A stretch of DNA of 64,000 bases from Shouchella rhizosphaerae (GTDB taxonomy: Bacteria; Bacillota; Bacilli; Bacillales; Bacillaceae_D). Below, piece by piece: positions 43,711 to 52,640 of this stretch; the stretch's first letter is position 1; every line of letters starts with the position of its first letter. The DNA is taken from positions 1-64,000 of the forward strand of contig NZ_FRBS01000006.1 in assembly GCF_900142675.1 (NCBI RefSeq), written 5' to 3'. The position numbers were made by a program, and so were the translations under genes. The notes under the pieces were generated by a model, which saw only the letters and a list, made by a program, of their open reading frames with translations, was not told the DNA's origin and did not search any database.

Positions 43711-44895
43711 ATGCAAGCAACAACCTGTCATTTGCCAGCCACGATTATTTATGGGGAAAACAGTTTTTTGCAAGTTGGAGTTGAAGCTGCGAAGCTTGGA
43801 AGCAAGGCGCTGATCATTAGCGATGCAGTAATGGAAAGGCTCGGAAATGTTGAACGGGCTCAAGCATTGCTTAAGAAAAGCGGAATCCCATCGTATTCCT
43901 ATTTAGGTGTAGCAACTGAGCCGACAGATACGTACGTGTATGAAGCGTTGGAGTTGTTTCGTACAAAAGGTTGCAATGTCATTGTTTCCATTGGAGGAGG
44001 AAGCTGTATAGATACAGCTAAAGCTGTCGCGGTGCTAGCAGCCAATGGCGGATCAATCGATGAATACATGAACGGGCGTACGATTGCGCGAAAAGGGGCG
44101 GTTCCTTTAATTGCTTTGCCGACAACAGGGGGCACTGGTTCTGAAGCAACAGACGCGACAGTGATTACGAACACAGACACCAATGTCAAAATGATGATTA
44201 AACAGCAAGCCTTTATGCCACGGACGGCTATTGTTGATCCAGTGCTGACAAAATCGACGCCTAAACACATTACTGCGGCTACTGGAATTGATGCGCTTAC
44301 CCATGCGTTGGAGGCTTATATTAGCAAAAAAGCACATCCGTTTACCGATGGATTGGCGCTATCGGCAATGGAGCGGATTTTCCACTATCTATTGCCCGCC
44401 TATAAAGACGGCAACGATATGAAGGCAAGGCATGAAATGTTGTATGGCTCGCTGCTTGCAGGCATGGCTTTCTCCAATTCATCCGTTTGTCTTGTCCATG
44501 GGATGTCAAGGCCAATTGGCGCTCTCTTCCATGTACCACACGGTGTTTCCAACGCTATGCTTTTACCGGTTGTGCTTGAATATACAAAGGAAAGTTGCCA
44601 GGAGCGCCTTGCTTCAATCGGCCGTGTCCTCTTTCCAGGAAAAAGCGGCGAAGGGACTGAAACATTAGCTAATGCCGTTGTCGAAGAAATCGTAGCACTG
44701 TGCGCGAAAGTCGATATTCCTACATTGCCAGACTGGGGCGTTCAAGAAGAGGCATTTATGCCAATGCTTTCTAAAATGGCTGACGATGCGCTTGAAAGCG
44801 GAAGTCCGCAAAACAACCCGCGTGTCCCGTCAAAACGAGAGTTGATTGAGCTGTATGAGGCCCTCTTTCAACAAAAACCGGCCGTTTTCCATTAA
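43711..44895 (+). CDS. Iron-containing alcohol dehydrogenase (first copy)
   Basis: A 394-aa group III alcohol dehydrogenase. NAD motif GGGSCIDTAKA (near 99-109), PTTGGTGSEATDATV, and metal histidines in VHGMSRPIGALFHVPHG. The family includes 4-hydroxybutyrate, 1,3-propanediol and lactaldehyde dehydrogenases. It lies behind a sigma-54 promoter and is followed 15 nt later by a GntP-type permease. With the aldehyde dehydrogenase downstream, oxidation of a hydroxy acid such as 4-hydroxybutyrate is a plausible role. AAGGAGGGG precedes the ATG. Confidence 0.88.
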   Translation: MQATTCHLPATIIYGENSFLQVGVEAAKLGSKALIISDAVMERLGNVERAQALLKKSGIPSYSYLGVATEPTDTYVYEALELFRTKGCNVIVSIGGGSCIDTAKAVAVLAANGGSIDEYMNGRTIARKGAVPLIALPTTGGTGSEATDATVITNTDTNVKMMIKQQAFMPRTAIVDPVLTKSTPKHITAATGIDALTHALEAYISKKAHPFTDGLALSAMERIFHYLLPAYKDGNDMKARHEMLYGSLLAGMAFSNSSVCLVHGMSRPIGALFHVPHGVSNAMLLPVVLEYTKESCQERLASIGRVLFPGKSGEGTETLANAVVEEIVALCAKVDIPTLPDWGVQEEAFMPMLSKMADDALESGSPQNNPRVPSKRELIELYEALFQQKPAVFH

Positions 44896-44910
44896 GGGGG
44901 CATAGACAAA

Positions 44911-46239
44911 ATGATCAGCATGATTGGCTTATTAGGCGCACTGGCCCTTTTAATCGTATTCACATTAAGAGGGGTTAATATTATTATTGCCGCTCTTCTT
45001 TCTTCTGTTCTTCTTGCTTTAACTGGAGGGCTTAACTTAAACGCGGCAATGGGCGGCTACTATATGGAGGGGTTTACAAACTATTTTGCTTCTTGGTTTT
45101 TGGTTTTTCTATTAGGCGCGATTTTTGGCAAAGTCATTCAGGACACAAAAGCCGCGGAAGCAATTGCCGATTGGATTGAGCGGAAATTAGGCGCAAAGTG
45201 GGCGCTGTTTGCGGTAATAGCCGCATGTGCGATTATGACTTACGGAGGCGTCAGTTTATTTGTGGTTGGTTTTACCGTTTACCCAATTGCTGTATCCTTA
45301 TTTAAGCTCGCCGATTACCCGCACCGTTTTATACCGGTTGCCATCGTATTCGGTTCCATTTCGTTCACAATGACTTCACCTGGCTCACCTGAAATCCAAA
45401 ACATTATTCCAACCGAGTTTTTTGGCACACAACCAACTGCTGGTGGCTGGATTGGTGTTGTAATTGCGGTCTTTATTATGATTGCAGGCGGCCTTTGGGT
45501 CAGGCATATGTTGAGGGCAGCGCTGAAAAAAGGCGAGCGTTTTTCGCTCCCAAAAGACAGCCCTCTATACGGGCTAGAGGGAAAAGCGCTTGATGAACTG
45601 GCGGCGGCAAAAGAGCGCCTATTGCCAAAGCCATTGTTTGCGTTGTTGCCGTTAGTGATTGTGCTTGTTTCTTTAAATGTGCTGTCGCTTTATATAGCCG
45701 CCAAAACGGCTGTATTGGTCGCGCTGCTTCTTGGCATCGGAACGACATGGCTGTTTAATTTGAAATTTGTAACGCAAGTCGGAGAGTCACTCGCCGTAGG
45801 CGCCCAAAATGCTCTTGTCGCAATTGCCAATACATGTGCTGTTGTCGGCTTTGGCAGTGTCGCTGCGCAAGTGCCTGCTTTTGATTTGTTTTTACAAGCA
45901 TTATTGAATGCAGCAGGCCAACCGTTCGTTAGCCTAGCTTTGTTTGTCACAGTCATTTGCGGAATTACCGGATCTGCATCGGGCGGCCTCGGCATTGCTT
46001 TGCCGCTCATTGCCCCTGATTATATGGAAAGGGGCGTAGACCCAGGAGCGATGCACCGTATTTCCGCGCTAGCTTCGGGTGGGCTAGACTCACTGCCTCA
46101 TAACGGTTTTGTCGTCACGACGATTCGAGCTATATGCGGAGAAACCCATAAACGAGCATATGGGCCTATTTTCTTAGTGTGCACCCTTTTACCGACTGTC
46201 GCACTTGCCATTGCCGTCGCGCTCTACACGTTTTTTTAA
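44911..46239 (+). CDS. GntP-family permease
   Basis: A 442-aa membrane protein with about 12 segments. YGGVSLFVVGFTVYPIA, SITMTSPGSPE-like FTMTSPGSPEIQN and GITGSASGGLGIALP are typical of the GntP branch that includes YxjC-type hydroxybutyrate permeases. It probably imports the substrate oxidised by the neighbouring dehydrogenase. The AAGGGGG site before the ATG is close to the preceding stop; a terminator follows. Confidence 0.85.
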   Translation: MISMIGLLGALALLIVFTLRGVNIIIAALLSSVLLALTGGLNLNAAMGGYYMEGFTNYFASWFLVFLLGAIFGKVIQDTKAAEAIADWIERKLGAKWALFAVIAACAIMTYGGVSLFVVGFTVYPIAVSLFKLADYPHRFIPVAIVFGSISFTMTSPGSPEIQNIIPTEFFGTQPTAGGWIGVVIAVFIMIAGGLWVRHMLRAALKKGERFSLPKDSPLYGLEGKALDELAAAKERLLPKPLFALLPLVIVLVSLNVLSLYIAAKTAVLVALLLGIGTTWLFNLKFVTQVGESLAVGAQNALVAIANTCAVVGFGSVAAQVPAFDLFLQALLNAAGQPFVSLALFVTVICGITGSASGGLGIALPLIAPDYMERGVDPGAMHRISALASGGLDSLPHNGFVVTTIRAICGETHKRAYGPIFLVCTLLPTVALAIAVALYTFF

Positions 46240-46248
46240 TCCTAAACT

Positions 46249-46295
46249 GCACCGCAATTGAAAGACAGCGTCGATCAATTGCAGGTGCTGTTTTT
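46249..46295 (+). terminator. Terminator after the GntP permease
   Basis: A 13-bp stem with one bulge (46249-46261 with 46275-46288), then a T-run. Confidence 0.7.
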
Positions 46296-46450
46296 ATATA
46301 AGGGGGCGTTTGTTTGATTTTCACCGCTTAAACGAAGTGATTGTCAGTAGTGAAGGAACACGGATTTGGAAAGGAAACGGTTTTTTGTATGCATTCCGCC
46401 AAAGCAGCCAAGCTAATGAAAGAGACCGAAAAAAGAGAGGCGAGATTCGC

Positions 46451-47380
46451 ATGCTATGCCGTTCAAATGATGAACTGGAATTGCTCATTAGCCAGGCAAG
46501 AGCGTTTGCTGGGCAAGGAGAAGTGGCTCAATATATACCTGCTTTAGCTGCTGCTCATAAACATGAGCTGTCGGTAGCCTTGTATTATCCTGATGGTAAA
46601 GGATTTATGGCTGGGGATACGGAAGAAAATTTCACGCTCCAAAGCATTTCAAAAGTGCTTTCCTTAGCGTTGGCGCTTATCGATCAAGGGGAAGAATGCG
46701 TGTTCACCCGTGTTGGAAAAGAACCGACAGGCGACCCTTTTAATTCAATCGCTAAATTGGAGACCAACAAGCCTTCCAAACCGCTCAACCCAATGATTAA
46801 TGCCGGGGCTCTTGCCGTTACTCATATGATTAAAGGAAACACAGCAGGGGAGCGGTTTGAACGTTTATTGGACTTTATCCGTTGTTTGACAGGAAATGAG
46901 ACCATTACGTATAACAAAGAAATCGCCAAATCAGAATTTGAAACAGCCCATTTAAACAGGGCGCTTGTTTATTTTATGAAGGAGCATGGCGTCATTGATG
47001 AAGATGTAGAAGAGCTTATGGACCTTTACACAAAACAATGTGCGATTGAAATGAATTGTATCGATTTAGCGAGGGTCGGTTGTGTTTTGGCCATGGACGG
47101 ATGCGATCCTGACACAGGCAAACAGCTTTTGCCTATAGACGTTGCCCGAATATGCAAAACATTTATGGTCACATGTGGCATGTACAATGCTTCAGGTGAA
47201 TTTGCCATCAATGTCGGCATTCCAGCCAAAAGCGGAGTGTCAGGCGGAATTATGGGGGCCGTACCGAAAAAATGCGGGATTGGCATTTGTGGGCCGTCTC
47301 TCGATGAAAAAGGCAACTCCATTGCCGGGATCAAATTGCTGGAAATGATGGCCAAACGTTATTCACTCAGCATGTTTTAA
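46451..47380 (+). CDS. glsA: Glutaminase A
   Basis: A 309-aa serine-type glutaminase (L-glutamine to L-glutamate and ammonia) with a beta-lactamase-like fold. The catalytic pair is in LQSISKVLSLAL (Ser with Lys three residues on), PFNSIAKLE and NPMINAGAL bind substrate, and GVPAKSGVSGGI-like IPAKSGVSGGIMG closes the site. ATG 46451 gives the family length; longer in-frame extensions are atypical. It sits between two parts of a catabolic cluster, after a terminator, so it probably has a separate promoter. Confidence 0.92.
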   Translation: MLCRSNDELELLISQARAFAGQGEVAQYIPALAAAHKHELSVALYYPDGKGFMAGDTEENFTLQSISKVLSLALALIDQGEECVFTRVGKEPTGDPFNSIAKLETNKPSKPLNPMINAGALAVTHMIKGNTAGERFERLLDFIRCLTGNETITYNKEIAKSEFETAHLNRALVYFMKEHGVIDEDVEELMDLYTKQCAIEMNCIDLARVGCVLAMDGCDPDTGKQLLPIDVARICKTFMVTCGMYNASGEFAINVGIPAKSGVSGGIMGAVPKKCGIGICGPSLDEKGNSIAGIKLLEMMAKRYSLSMF

Positions 47381-47504
47381 GCTGTGCACAGACCAATAAA
47401 AACGCAGTTGTGCTCAATTAATAGTGTGAAAGAGTAAAAAAAGGCGGTGCCCTCCCCAGAAAAAGGGATGTTCTGCTAAAATGTTGAAACAAGGAGGCAA
47501 TAAA

Positions 47505-48659
47505 ATGGTGCACATTTTTAAAAGCGCTTACAAAATTATGACGGGCGTAGGAGCGATTTCCCATTTAGGTAGTGAAATAGCAAGGTTAAAAATGAACCAC
47601 CCCCTTGTCGTAACTGATAAAATGATTAAGAAGGCCGGGCTGCTTGAGGAAGTAACAGTGGCACTTGCTGGGCGTAGTTATGGCATATTTTTAGAAGTGG
47701 AGCCAGAACCAGCATTTTCAGTTGTGGAAGCGTGCAAACAAACTTTTGTCGCTGGCGGCCATGATGGCGTGATTGCCATAGGAGGCGGCAGTGCCCTTGA
47801 TACAGCGAAAGCGACGGCGGCTTACGTTCGTTATAACGGTGCACTTGCTGATTTGATTGGCACTGATTTAGTTCCTACAAAAGGGGTCCCACTCATTGCC
47901 ATTCCGACCACAGCGGGAACAGGCTCCGAGGTAACGAATATTGCAATTCTGTCCGACAATGACGCTAAGCTAAAAAAAGGGATGGTTAGTGACCATTTGC
48001 TTCCTGATGTGGCAATCGTTTCTCCAGAATTATCGAGGACAACCCCTCCTGCTGTTACAGCTGCGAGCGGCATAGACGCCCTTGTCCATGGAATTGAAGC
48101 GTACTTATCTGTAAATGCATCGCCCCTTACAGATGCTTTCGCTCTTCAGGCAATTGAAAAAATTGCCCGGAATTTACCGGAAGCATACGCAAAGCCAACA
48201 ACCCTCGCAGCACGGGAAGAAATGGCCGTTGCCAGCTTAATGGCTGGCATGGCATTCGGCAACGCCGGAGTTGGCGCTGTCCATGCCCTCGCTTATCCTC
48301 TTGGGGGAAGGTTTAACATGGCCCATGGTGTCAGTAACGCCGTGCTGTTGCCCTATGTAATGAGGGAGAACAAAGTTGCCTGCGTCGACCGGCTTGCTGT
48401 TATCGCAGAAGTGTTAGGCGTAAAGGAGATAGGGATGGGATCGAGTGAAGGGGCTGACCAGGCGATAAGCGCCATGGAGCGTCTTTGTGATCAAGTCCAT
48501 ATTCCAAGCAACCTTAGAGAGTTTGGCATAAGACGTGCAGACCTTACGGCTATGGCAGAAGATGCAAGCAAAATCGATCGGCTCTTAAAGAACAACCCCC
48601 GTCCGCTTGAGCGTGATACCATTTTGTCGATTTATGAACGAGCATGGGCAGGGCGGTGA
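47505..48659 (+). CDS. Iron-containing alcohol dehydrogenase (second copy)
   Basis: A 384-aa group III alcohol dehydrogenase, clearly divergent from the first: GGGSALDTAKA (near 90-100), PTTAGTGSEVTNIAIL, and metal site VHALAYPLGGRFNMAHG. AAGGAGG precedes the ATG at 47505. The following aldehyde dehydrogenase begins about 60 nt later, so alcohol-to-acid oxidation is coupled here. Candidate substrates are 4-hydroxybutyrate or a diol; not decided by sequence. Confidence 0.88.
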   Translation: MVHIFKSAYKIMTGVGAISHLGSEIARLKMNHPLVVTDKMIKKAGLLEEVTVALAGRSYGIFLEVEPEPAFSVVEACKQTFVAGGHDGVIAIGGGSALDTAKATAAYVRYNGALADLIGTDLVPTKGVPLIAIPTTAGTGSEVTNIAILSDNDAKLKKGMVSDHLLPDVAIVSPELSRTTPPAVTAASGIDALVHGIEAYLSVNASPLTDAFALQAIEKIARNLPEAYAKPTTLAAREEMAVASLMAGMAFGNAGVGAVHALAYPLGGRFNMAHGVSNAVLLPYVMRENKVACVDRLAVIAEVLGVKEIGMGSSEGADQAISAMERLCDQVHIPSNLREFGIRRADLTAMAEDASKIDRLLKNNPRPLERDTILSIYERAWAGR

Positions 48660-48723
48660 GTGTAGTGTGTGCAGTAAAAAACGGAAATGGTGTTTTTCGA
48701 ACATGAAAAGGAGTGAGCTTGTG

Positions 48724-50142
48724 ATGAATCATGCACTGTTTATCAACAATGAGTGTGTAGCGACAGACGACATGATCGAAGTAGAAAATCCCGCGACAAA
48801 AGAAGTGATTGGCACCGTTGCAAATGGGGGAAAACAGGAAGCTTTAGCAGCAGTCGACGCTGCGGCGGCGGCATTGCCAGAATGGCGAGCAAAAACGGCA
48901 GCAGAACGAGGCGCGTACTTGCAAAAGTGGTACGAGTTAATTCAACGGGAGGAAGAAGAAATTGCCAAGTTAATGACACTAGAACAAGGGAAGCCTTTTG
49001 CAGAAGCCCTTGGTGAAGTCCGCTATGCCAACAGTTTCTTGTCTTGGTATGCAGAAGAAGGGAAACGTGTTTATGGCGAAACGGTCCCTGCGGCAGCAAC
49101 CAATAAGCGTATATTTGTGCAAAAGCAAGCCATTGGTGTTATCGCTGCGATTACGCCATGGAATTTTCCCGCTGCCATGTTAACGAGGAAGCTAGGGCCT
49201 GCTTTGGCAGCAGGTTGTACAGCCGTTATGAAACCATCAGAGTTAACGCCATTTACTGCTTACCGGATCGTGGAATTGGCTAAAGTAGCAGGCATTCCAA
49301 AGGGTGTCGTTAATATGATTACAGGAGACGCCCAACAAATTGGGGAAACGTGGATGGCCGATGAACGGGTGCGAAAAGTGTCATTTACTGGTTCAACTCG
49401 TGTCGGCAAACTGCTGATGCGGCAGGCAGCCGATACTGTCAAAAAACTGTCGCTCGAATTAGGCGGTCACGCTCCTTTTATCGTAACTGCACAGGCTGAT
49501 ATTCAAAAGGCAGTAGACGGTCTCATTGCTTCAAAGTACCGCAATGGCGGACAGACATGCGTCTGTGCAAACCGCATTTACGTCCACGAGTCGATAAAAG
49601 CGCCTTTTGTAGAGGCTTTTGCTGCTGAAATGAAACAGCTAAAAGTAGGCAACGGCATGGAACCAGACAGCCACATTGGCCCTCTTATTAACGAAGCAGC
49701 GGTTGCAAAAGTGCAAAAGCATATTGAGGATGCACAGGCAAAAGGAGGCGAAGTGATCTTTGGCCAAGAAGCCGATGCCACAAAGGGCTACTTCCAAACG
49801 CCTGCCCTTATTGCCAATGCGACCGATGACATGCTTTGCATGAAGGAAGAAACATTTGGACCGCTTGCGCCGATTGCCACGTACACGTCAACGGAAGACG
49901 TGATTGAAAGGGCCAACCATTCCCCTTACGGTTTAGCAGCATATGTGTATTCAAATGACCTATCGGAAGCTGTTACGATTGCGGAAAGGCTTGAATACGG
50001 CATTGTCGGGCTGAATGATGGTTTGCCTTCGGTCGCCCAAGCGCCATTCGGCGGCATGAAAGAAAGCGGCCTAGGCCGTGAAGGTGGCCATTGGGGCATT
50101 GAAGAATATGTAGAAGTGAAATATATATCGTTGCAACTTTAA
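48724..50142 (+). CDS. gabD: NAD(P)-dependent aldehyde dehydrogenase, succinate-semialdehyde type
   Basis: A 472-aa aldehyde dehydrogenase. ITPWNFPAAMLTRKLGPALA and FTGSTRVGKLLM are the cofactor site, LELGGHAPF has the catalytic Glu and NGGQTCVCANR the catalytic Cys. The CVCANR variant and overall pattern resemble succinate-semialdehyde dehydrogenases (GabD). It would finish a hydroxybutyrate to succinate route. An in-frame GTG at 48721 is an equal start candidate by spacing from AAAGGAG. A terminator follows. Confidence 0.85.
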   Translation: MNHALFINNECVATDDMIEVENPATKEVIGTVANGGKQEALAAVDAAAAALPEWRAKTAAERGAYLQKWYELIQREEEEIAKLMTLEQGKPFAEALGEVRYANSFLSWYAEEGKRVYGETVPAAATNKRIFVQKQAIGVIAAITPWNFPAAMLTRKLGPALAAGCTAVMKPSELTPFTAYRIVELAKVAGIPKGVVNMITGDAQQIGETWMADERVRKVSFTGSTRVGKLLMRQAADTVKKLSLELGGHAPFIVTAQADIQKAVDGLIASKYRNGGQTCVCANRIYVHESIKAPFVEAFAAEMKQLKVGNGMEPDSHIGPLINEAAVAKVQKHIEDAQAKGGEVIFGQEADATKGYFQTPALIANATDDMLCMKEETFGPLAPIATYTSTEDVIERANHSPYGLAAYVYSNDLSEAVTIAERLEYGIVGLNDGLPSVAQAPFGGMKESGLGREGGHWGIEEYVEVKYISLQL

Positions 50143-50146
50143 AGAG

Positions 50147-50178
50147 AACCACCCATTCCTCCGCGGGAATGGGTGGTT
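50147..50178. terminator. Bidirectional terminator
   Basis: Perfect 13-bp GC-rich stem (50147-50159 with 50166-50178) between the convergent aldehyde dehydrogenase and GerA-type genes. Confidence 0.85.
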
Positions 50179-50250
50179 TAATCATATGTTATTTAAAAAA
50201 AGGCGATGCTTTGAGATTCGCCTCATCCCACAATTAATTCATCTCGTTCC

Positions 50251-51702
50251 TCAGTAGCTGCCTCTTCGATTCTGGGCAGCCTCTGCTTTTTTAAAAGGCA
50301 GCGGCGTCGGTTTGTTGATGGCCATCGTCAAAGTAGGGCGGAAAATCGTGTCATGCCATTTATCAGGCTGAAACGGAATAAACGGATAGAGATATGGAAT
50401 GCCAAGGGACCTTAAATGGGCCATATGGATGATGACGGCGGTTGTCACAGCAAACATTCCTGCAAAGCCAAAGAAATGGGCTACGATAATCAACGTTATG
50501 CGAATAAAAAAAATCGGAGAAAGCAGCCCGCGGTTTAATACAGGAAAACTAGTTATATAACAAACGCCAATGACGACGATGGTAATCGGATGGAATAGGC
50601 TAACATTTGTAGCAATATCGCTAATGAGCATTGTGCCGATAAACGTCACTGCAAAAATCGTATTGCCAGGCAAGCGATAGGAGCCATCCATAATAAGCTG
50701 CAATAAAAGAATGACAAAGACAAGCTCGATTGTATAGGGGGCAAGGGTTTCATGGGTTTTCACAAGCTGGTTAGCCACTTCCGTCGGTATGTGACCGAGA
50801 TGAAAACGGATGATCGCTACAGTAATAGCTGGAAAAAAGGTGGCAATAAAAAAATACAAATACCGAAGAGGACGTGCGCCAAAGCGGCCAAATTCGGATA
50901 AGTAATCGTCTTGGTTTTGGAAGAAATGAAAAAACAGGCTTGGTGCCAGAATCGCCAATGGCGATCCTTCTACGAGCAAGACAATTTTCCCTTTTGCCAA
51001 TGCCAATGCGCACGCATCTGGGCGGTCGTTCGCCATTGTCCGAGGGAACAGAAACCCTTTCCCTTCGAGCGCGTCAGTTGCAATTTGCGAAATGATGAAT
51101 TCGGCTACATGCACTTGTTTAAGCCTTTCGCGGACTTCTTTGACAAGGTCTGGATTCGTTTTTCCGTGAAGCGAGACAATCGCCATTTTTTTTGCAGCGT
51201 TTTCTCCGACTTCTAATGTTTCGATCGCTAATTCCGGGCTACGAAAATAATTACGGAGCAAATTCATGTTAACGTCAAGGCTTTCCGTCAAAGCCGATGC
51301 TGGCCCTTCATACACGCTGCTTGTAAGGGGCACGCTGACGCTGCGGACATTCCACATCGCGCAATCGATTAAAACAGGCTGTTCGTTTTTCAACAATACA
51401 ACTGCTTGGCCGTTCATCATTTCCCGTTTTATTTGTTCCACAGTGGCATTTGGTAGCGGGGTGCCGTCTTTCAGCCAAGTCGTAACAGATTCAGTCGGGT
51501 ATGACTGCTTTGCGAGACGGAAACGAGTAAGGGGATCAACGATTAACGCATGCAACTTATTTTGGTCGACAATCTCTTGAATGAATAGCACAAGCGCTTG
51601 GTCTGTCTCTAAAATCGGAATTTCCAGTGTTTGCACGCTGTTTGATTGGTAAAAAGCACTTTTAATGGCCGCAGCACATGCATTTTGATCCGTTGTCCTC
51701 AT
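50251..51702 (-). CDS. Orphan GerA-family spore germination protein (A subunit)
   Basis: A 483-aa GerA/GerKA-family protein of the spore inner membrane. A soluble N-terminal part (about 1-265) includes VSVPLTSSVYEGPASALTESL, typical of the family where the motif is TESLxxNxxLLR. Five to six membrane segments follow to about 445, then a tail. Germinant receptors need B and C subunits, but none flanks it, so it is an orphan, perhaps with a SpoVAF-like modifying role. The next gene is a divergent Pro/Gly-rich protein. Confidence 0.85.
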   Translation of the reverse strand: MRTTDQNACAAAIKSAFYQSNSVQTLEIPILETDQALVLFIQEIVDQNKLHALIVDPLTRFRLAKQSYPTESVTTWLKDGTPLPNATVEQIKREMMNGQAVVLLKNEQPVLIDCAMWNVRSVSVPLTSSVYEGPASALTESLDVNMNLLRNYFRSPELAIETLEVGENAAKKMAIVSLHGKTNPDLVKEVRERLKQVHVAEFIISQIATDALEGKGFLFPRTMANDRPDACALALAKGKIVLLVEGSPLAILAPSLFFHFFQNQDDYLSEFGRFGARPLRYLYFFIATFFPAITVAIIRFHLGHIPTEVANQLVKTHETLAPYTIELVFVILLLQLIMDGSYRLPGNTIFAVTFIGTMLISDIATNVSLFHPITIVVIGVCYITSFPVLNRGLLSPIFFIRITLIIVAHFFGFAGMFAVTTAVIIHMAHLRSLGIPYLYPFIPFQPDKWHDTIFRPTLTMAINKPTPLPFKKAEAAQNRRGSY

Positions 51703-51845
51703 GCCATTTCTTCCTTATCTGTTGTTAGTTTCCAATTAGTATTAGGAATTAAGACGATGCTATACACAAAAAATGGATATTGTTCACCATTCCATGGGCA
51801 GTTGCGTAGGCTAGCAAAAAGGTTATAAAAAGGAGTTGCTCGTTT

Positions 51846-52256
51846 ATGTACAATGGGCATGATTACCCAATGCGCTTTAGCCCAGGCACGTTTCCATTTC
51901 CGCCAACACAAGGTGGCCCACCTGGACCCCCGCCCACACAAGGAGGGTTTTTCCCAGGCCAGGGAGGCCCCCCGACGACTTCCACAGGTCAAGGAACGGG
52001 GGCGCCGCCTGGCCCGCCTCCTTCCCAAGCTGCTTTAAGCACTTTAGGGGCGCCTTCTGTTTTTGCTGTTGATCCTGGAGCGATCGCAGGCTGCCTGTTT
52101 CGTTATACGTTTATCCGCCTAAATAACGGCGAATCGTTTTGGTTTTACCCTACTTTTGTAGGCCGGCGCTCTGTAGCAGGCTGGCGTTGGTTTTTCTTCC
52201 GTTGGGTATTCTTTGGCATTGACACTGAGCGAATTGCTTCATTTCAGTGCGTGTGA
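51846..52256 (+). CDS. Pro/Gly-rich hypothetical protein, possibly spore surface
   Basis: 136 aa in two parts. The first 65 residues are a low-complexity Pro/Gly/Gln stretch (PPTQGGPPGPPPTQGG). The last 65 are aromatic-rich and look folded: VDPGAIAGCLFRYTFIRL, then SFWFYPTFVGRRSVAGWRW. Proteins with this C-terminal pattern occur in many Bacillus species without known function. Proximity to a GerA-type gene hints at a spore role (inference). AAAAAGGAG lies before the ATG; a terminator follows. Confidence 0.65.
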   Translation: MYNGHDYPMRFSPGTFPFPPTQGGPPGPPPTQGGFFPGQGGPPTTSTGQGTGAPPGPPPSQAALSTLGAPSVFAVDPGAIAGCLFRYTFIRLNNGESFWFYPTFVGRRSVAGWRWFFFRWVFFGIDTERIASFQCV

Positions 52257-52373
52257 CAGTAACATCAATCAAATTGATTTAAAATGTAGACGAGAAAAAA
52301 TGGGAATAGGTCGAGGGTTAGTTAGCATAGTCCAGCCAAACGACGACGTATGCGAGCCCTTGGCGACTGGCTG

Positions 52374-52399
52374 AAAGGAGGGGGAACCCTCCTTTTTTT
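52374..52399 (+). terminator. Terminator after the Pro/Gly-rich gene
   Basis: Perfect 9-bp stem (52374-52382 with 52387-52395), GGAA loop, T-run. A weaker 6-bp stem (52333-52338 with 52368-52373) precedes it. Confidence 0.8.
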
Positions 52400-52453
52400 G
52401 TTTTTCATAAGCAAAAGGCGAATATGGAAGGAAACGTGACTTTTAAGGAGGAT

Positions 52454-52564
52454 ATGAAAAGGAGCCTACTCTCTGCTCGACTTAGCACGACTCAGCCACA
52501 TCAATCCAATTATATCCAACGATTAAGCGTTTGCATTTGTTGCCACGCCCCCCTATCATTATAG
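52454..52564 (+). CDS. Possible 36-aa leader peptide upstream of ectA
   Basis: An ATG follows AAGGAGG by only 2 nt, tighter than normal, and opens 36 codons containing a CICC cluster near the end. It lies upstream of the predicted ect promoter, so it would be a separate short transcript. No homologue recognised; may be fortuitous. Confidence 0.22.
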   Translation: MKRSLLSARLSTTQPHQSNYIQRLSVCICCHAPLSL

Positions 52565-52615
52565 AAGGCAAAGAAAGTTGCCTATGTTCTTTCATAAAAT
52601 TTTTCAAAAACGAAC

Positions 52616-52640
52616 GTTTAGAATGATGAGAGACGGGTAA
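52616..52640 (+). promoter_or_regulatory. Sigma-B-type promoter of ectABC
   Basis: GTTTAG-N13-GGGTAA, five of six matches in each half to the Bacillus sigma-B consensus, giving a leader of about 45 nt before ectA. General-stress control would suit osmolyte synthesis. Confidence 0.5.
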
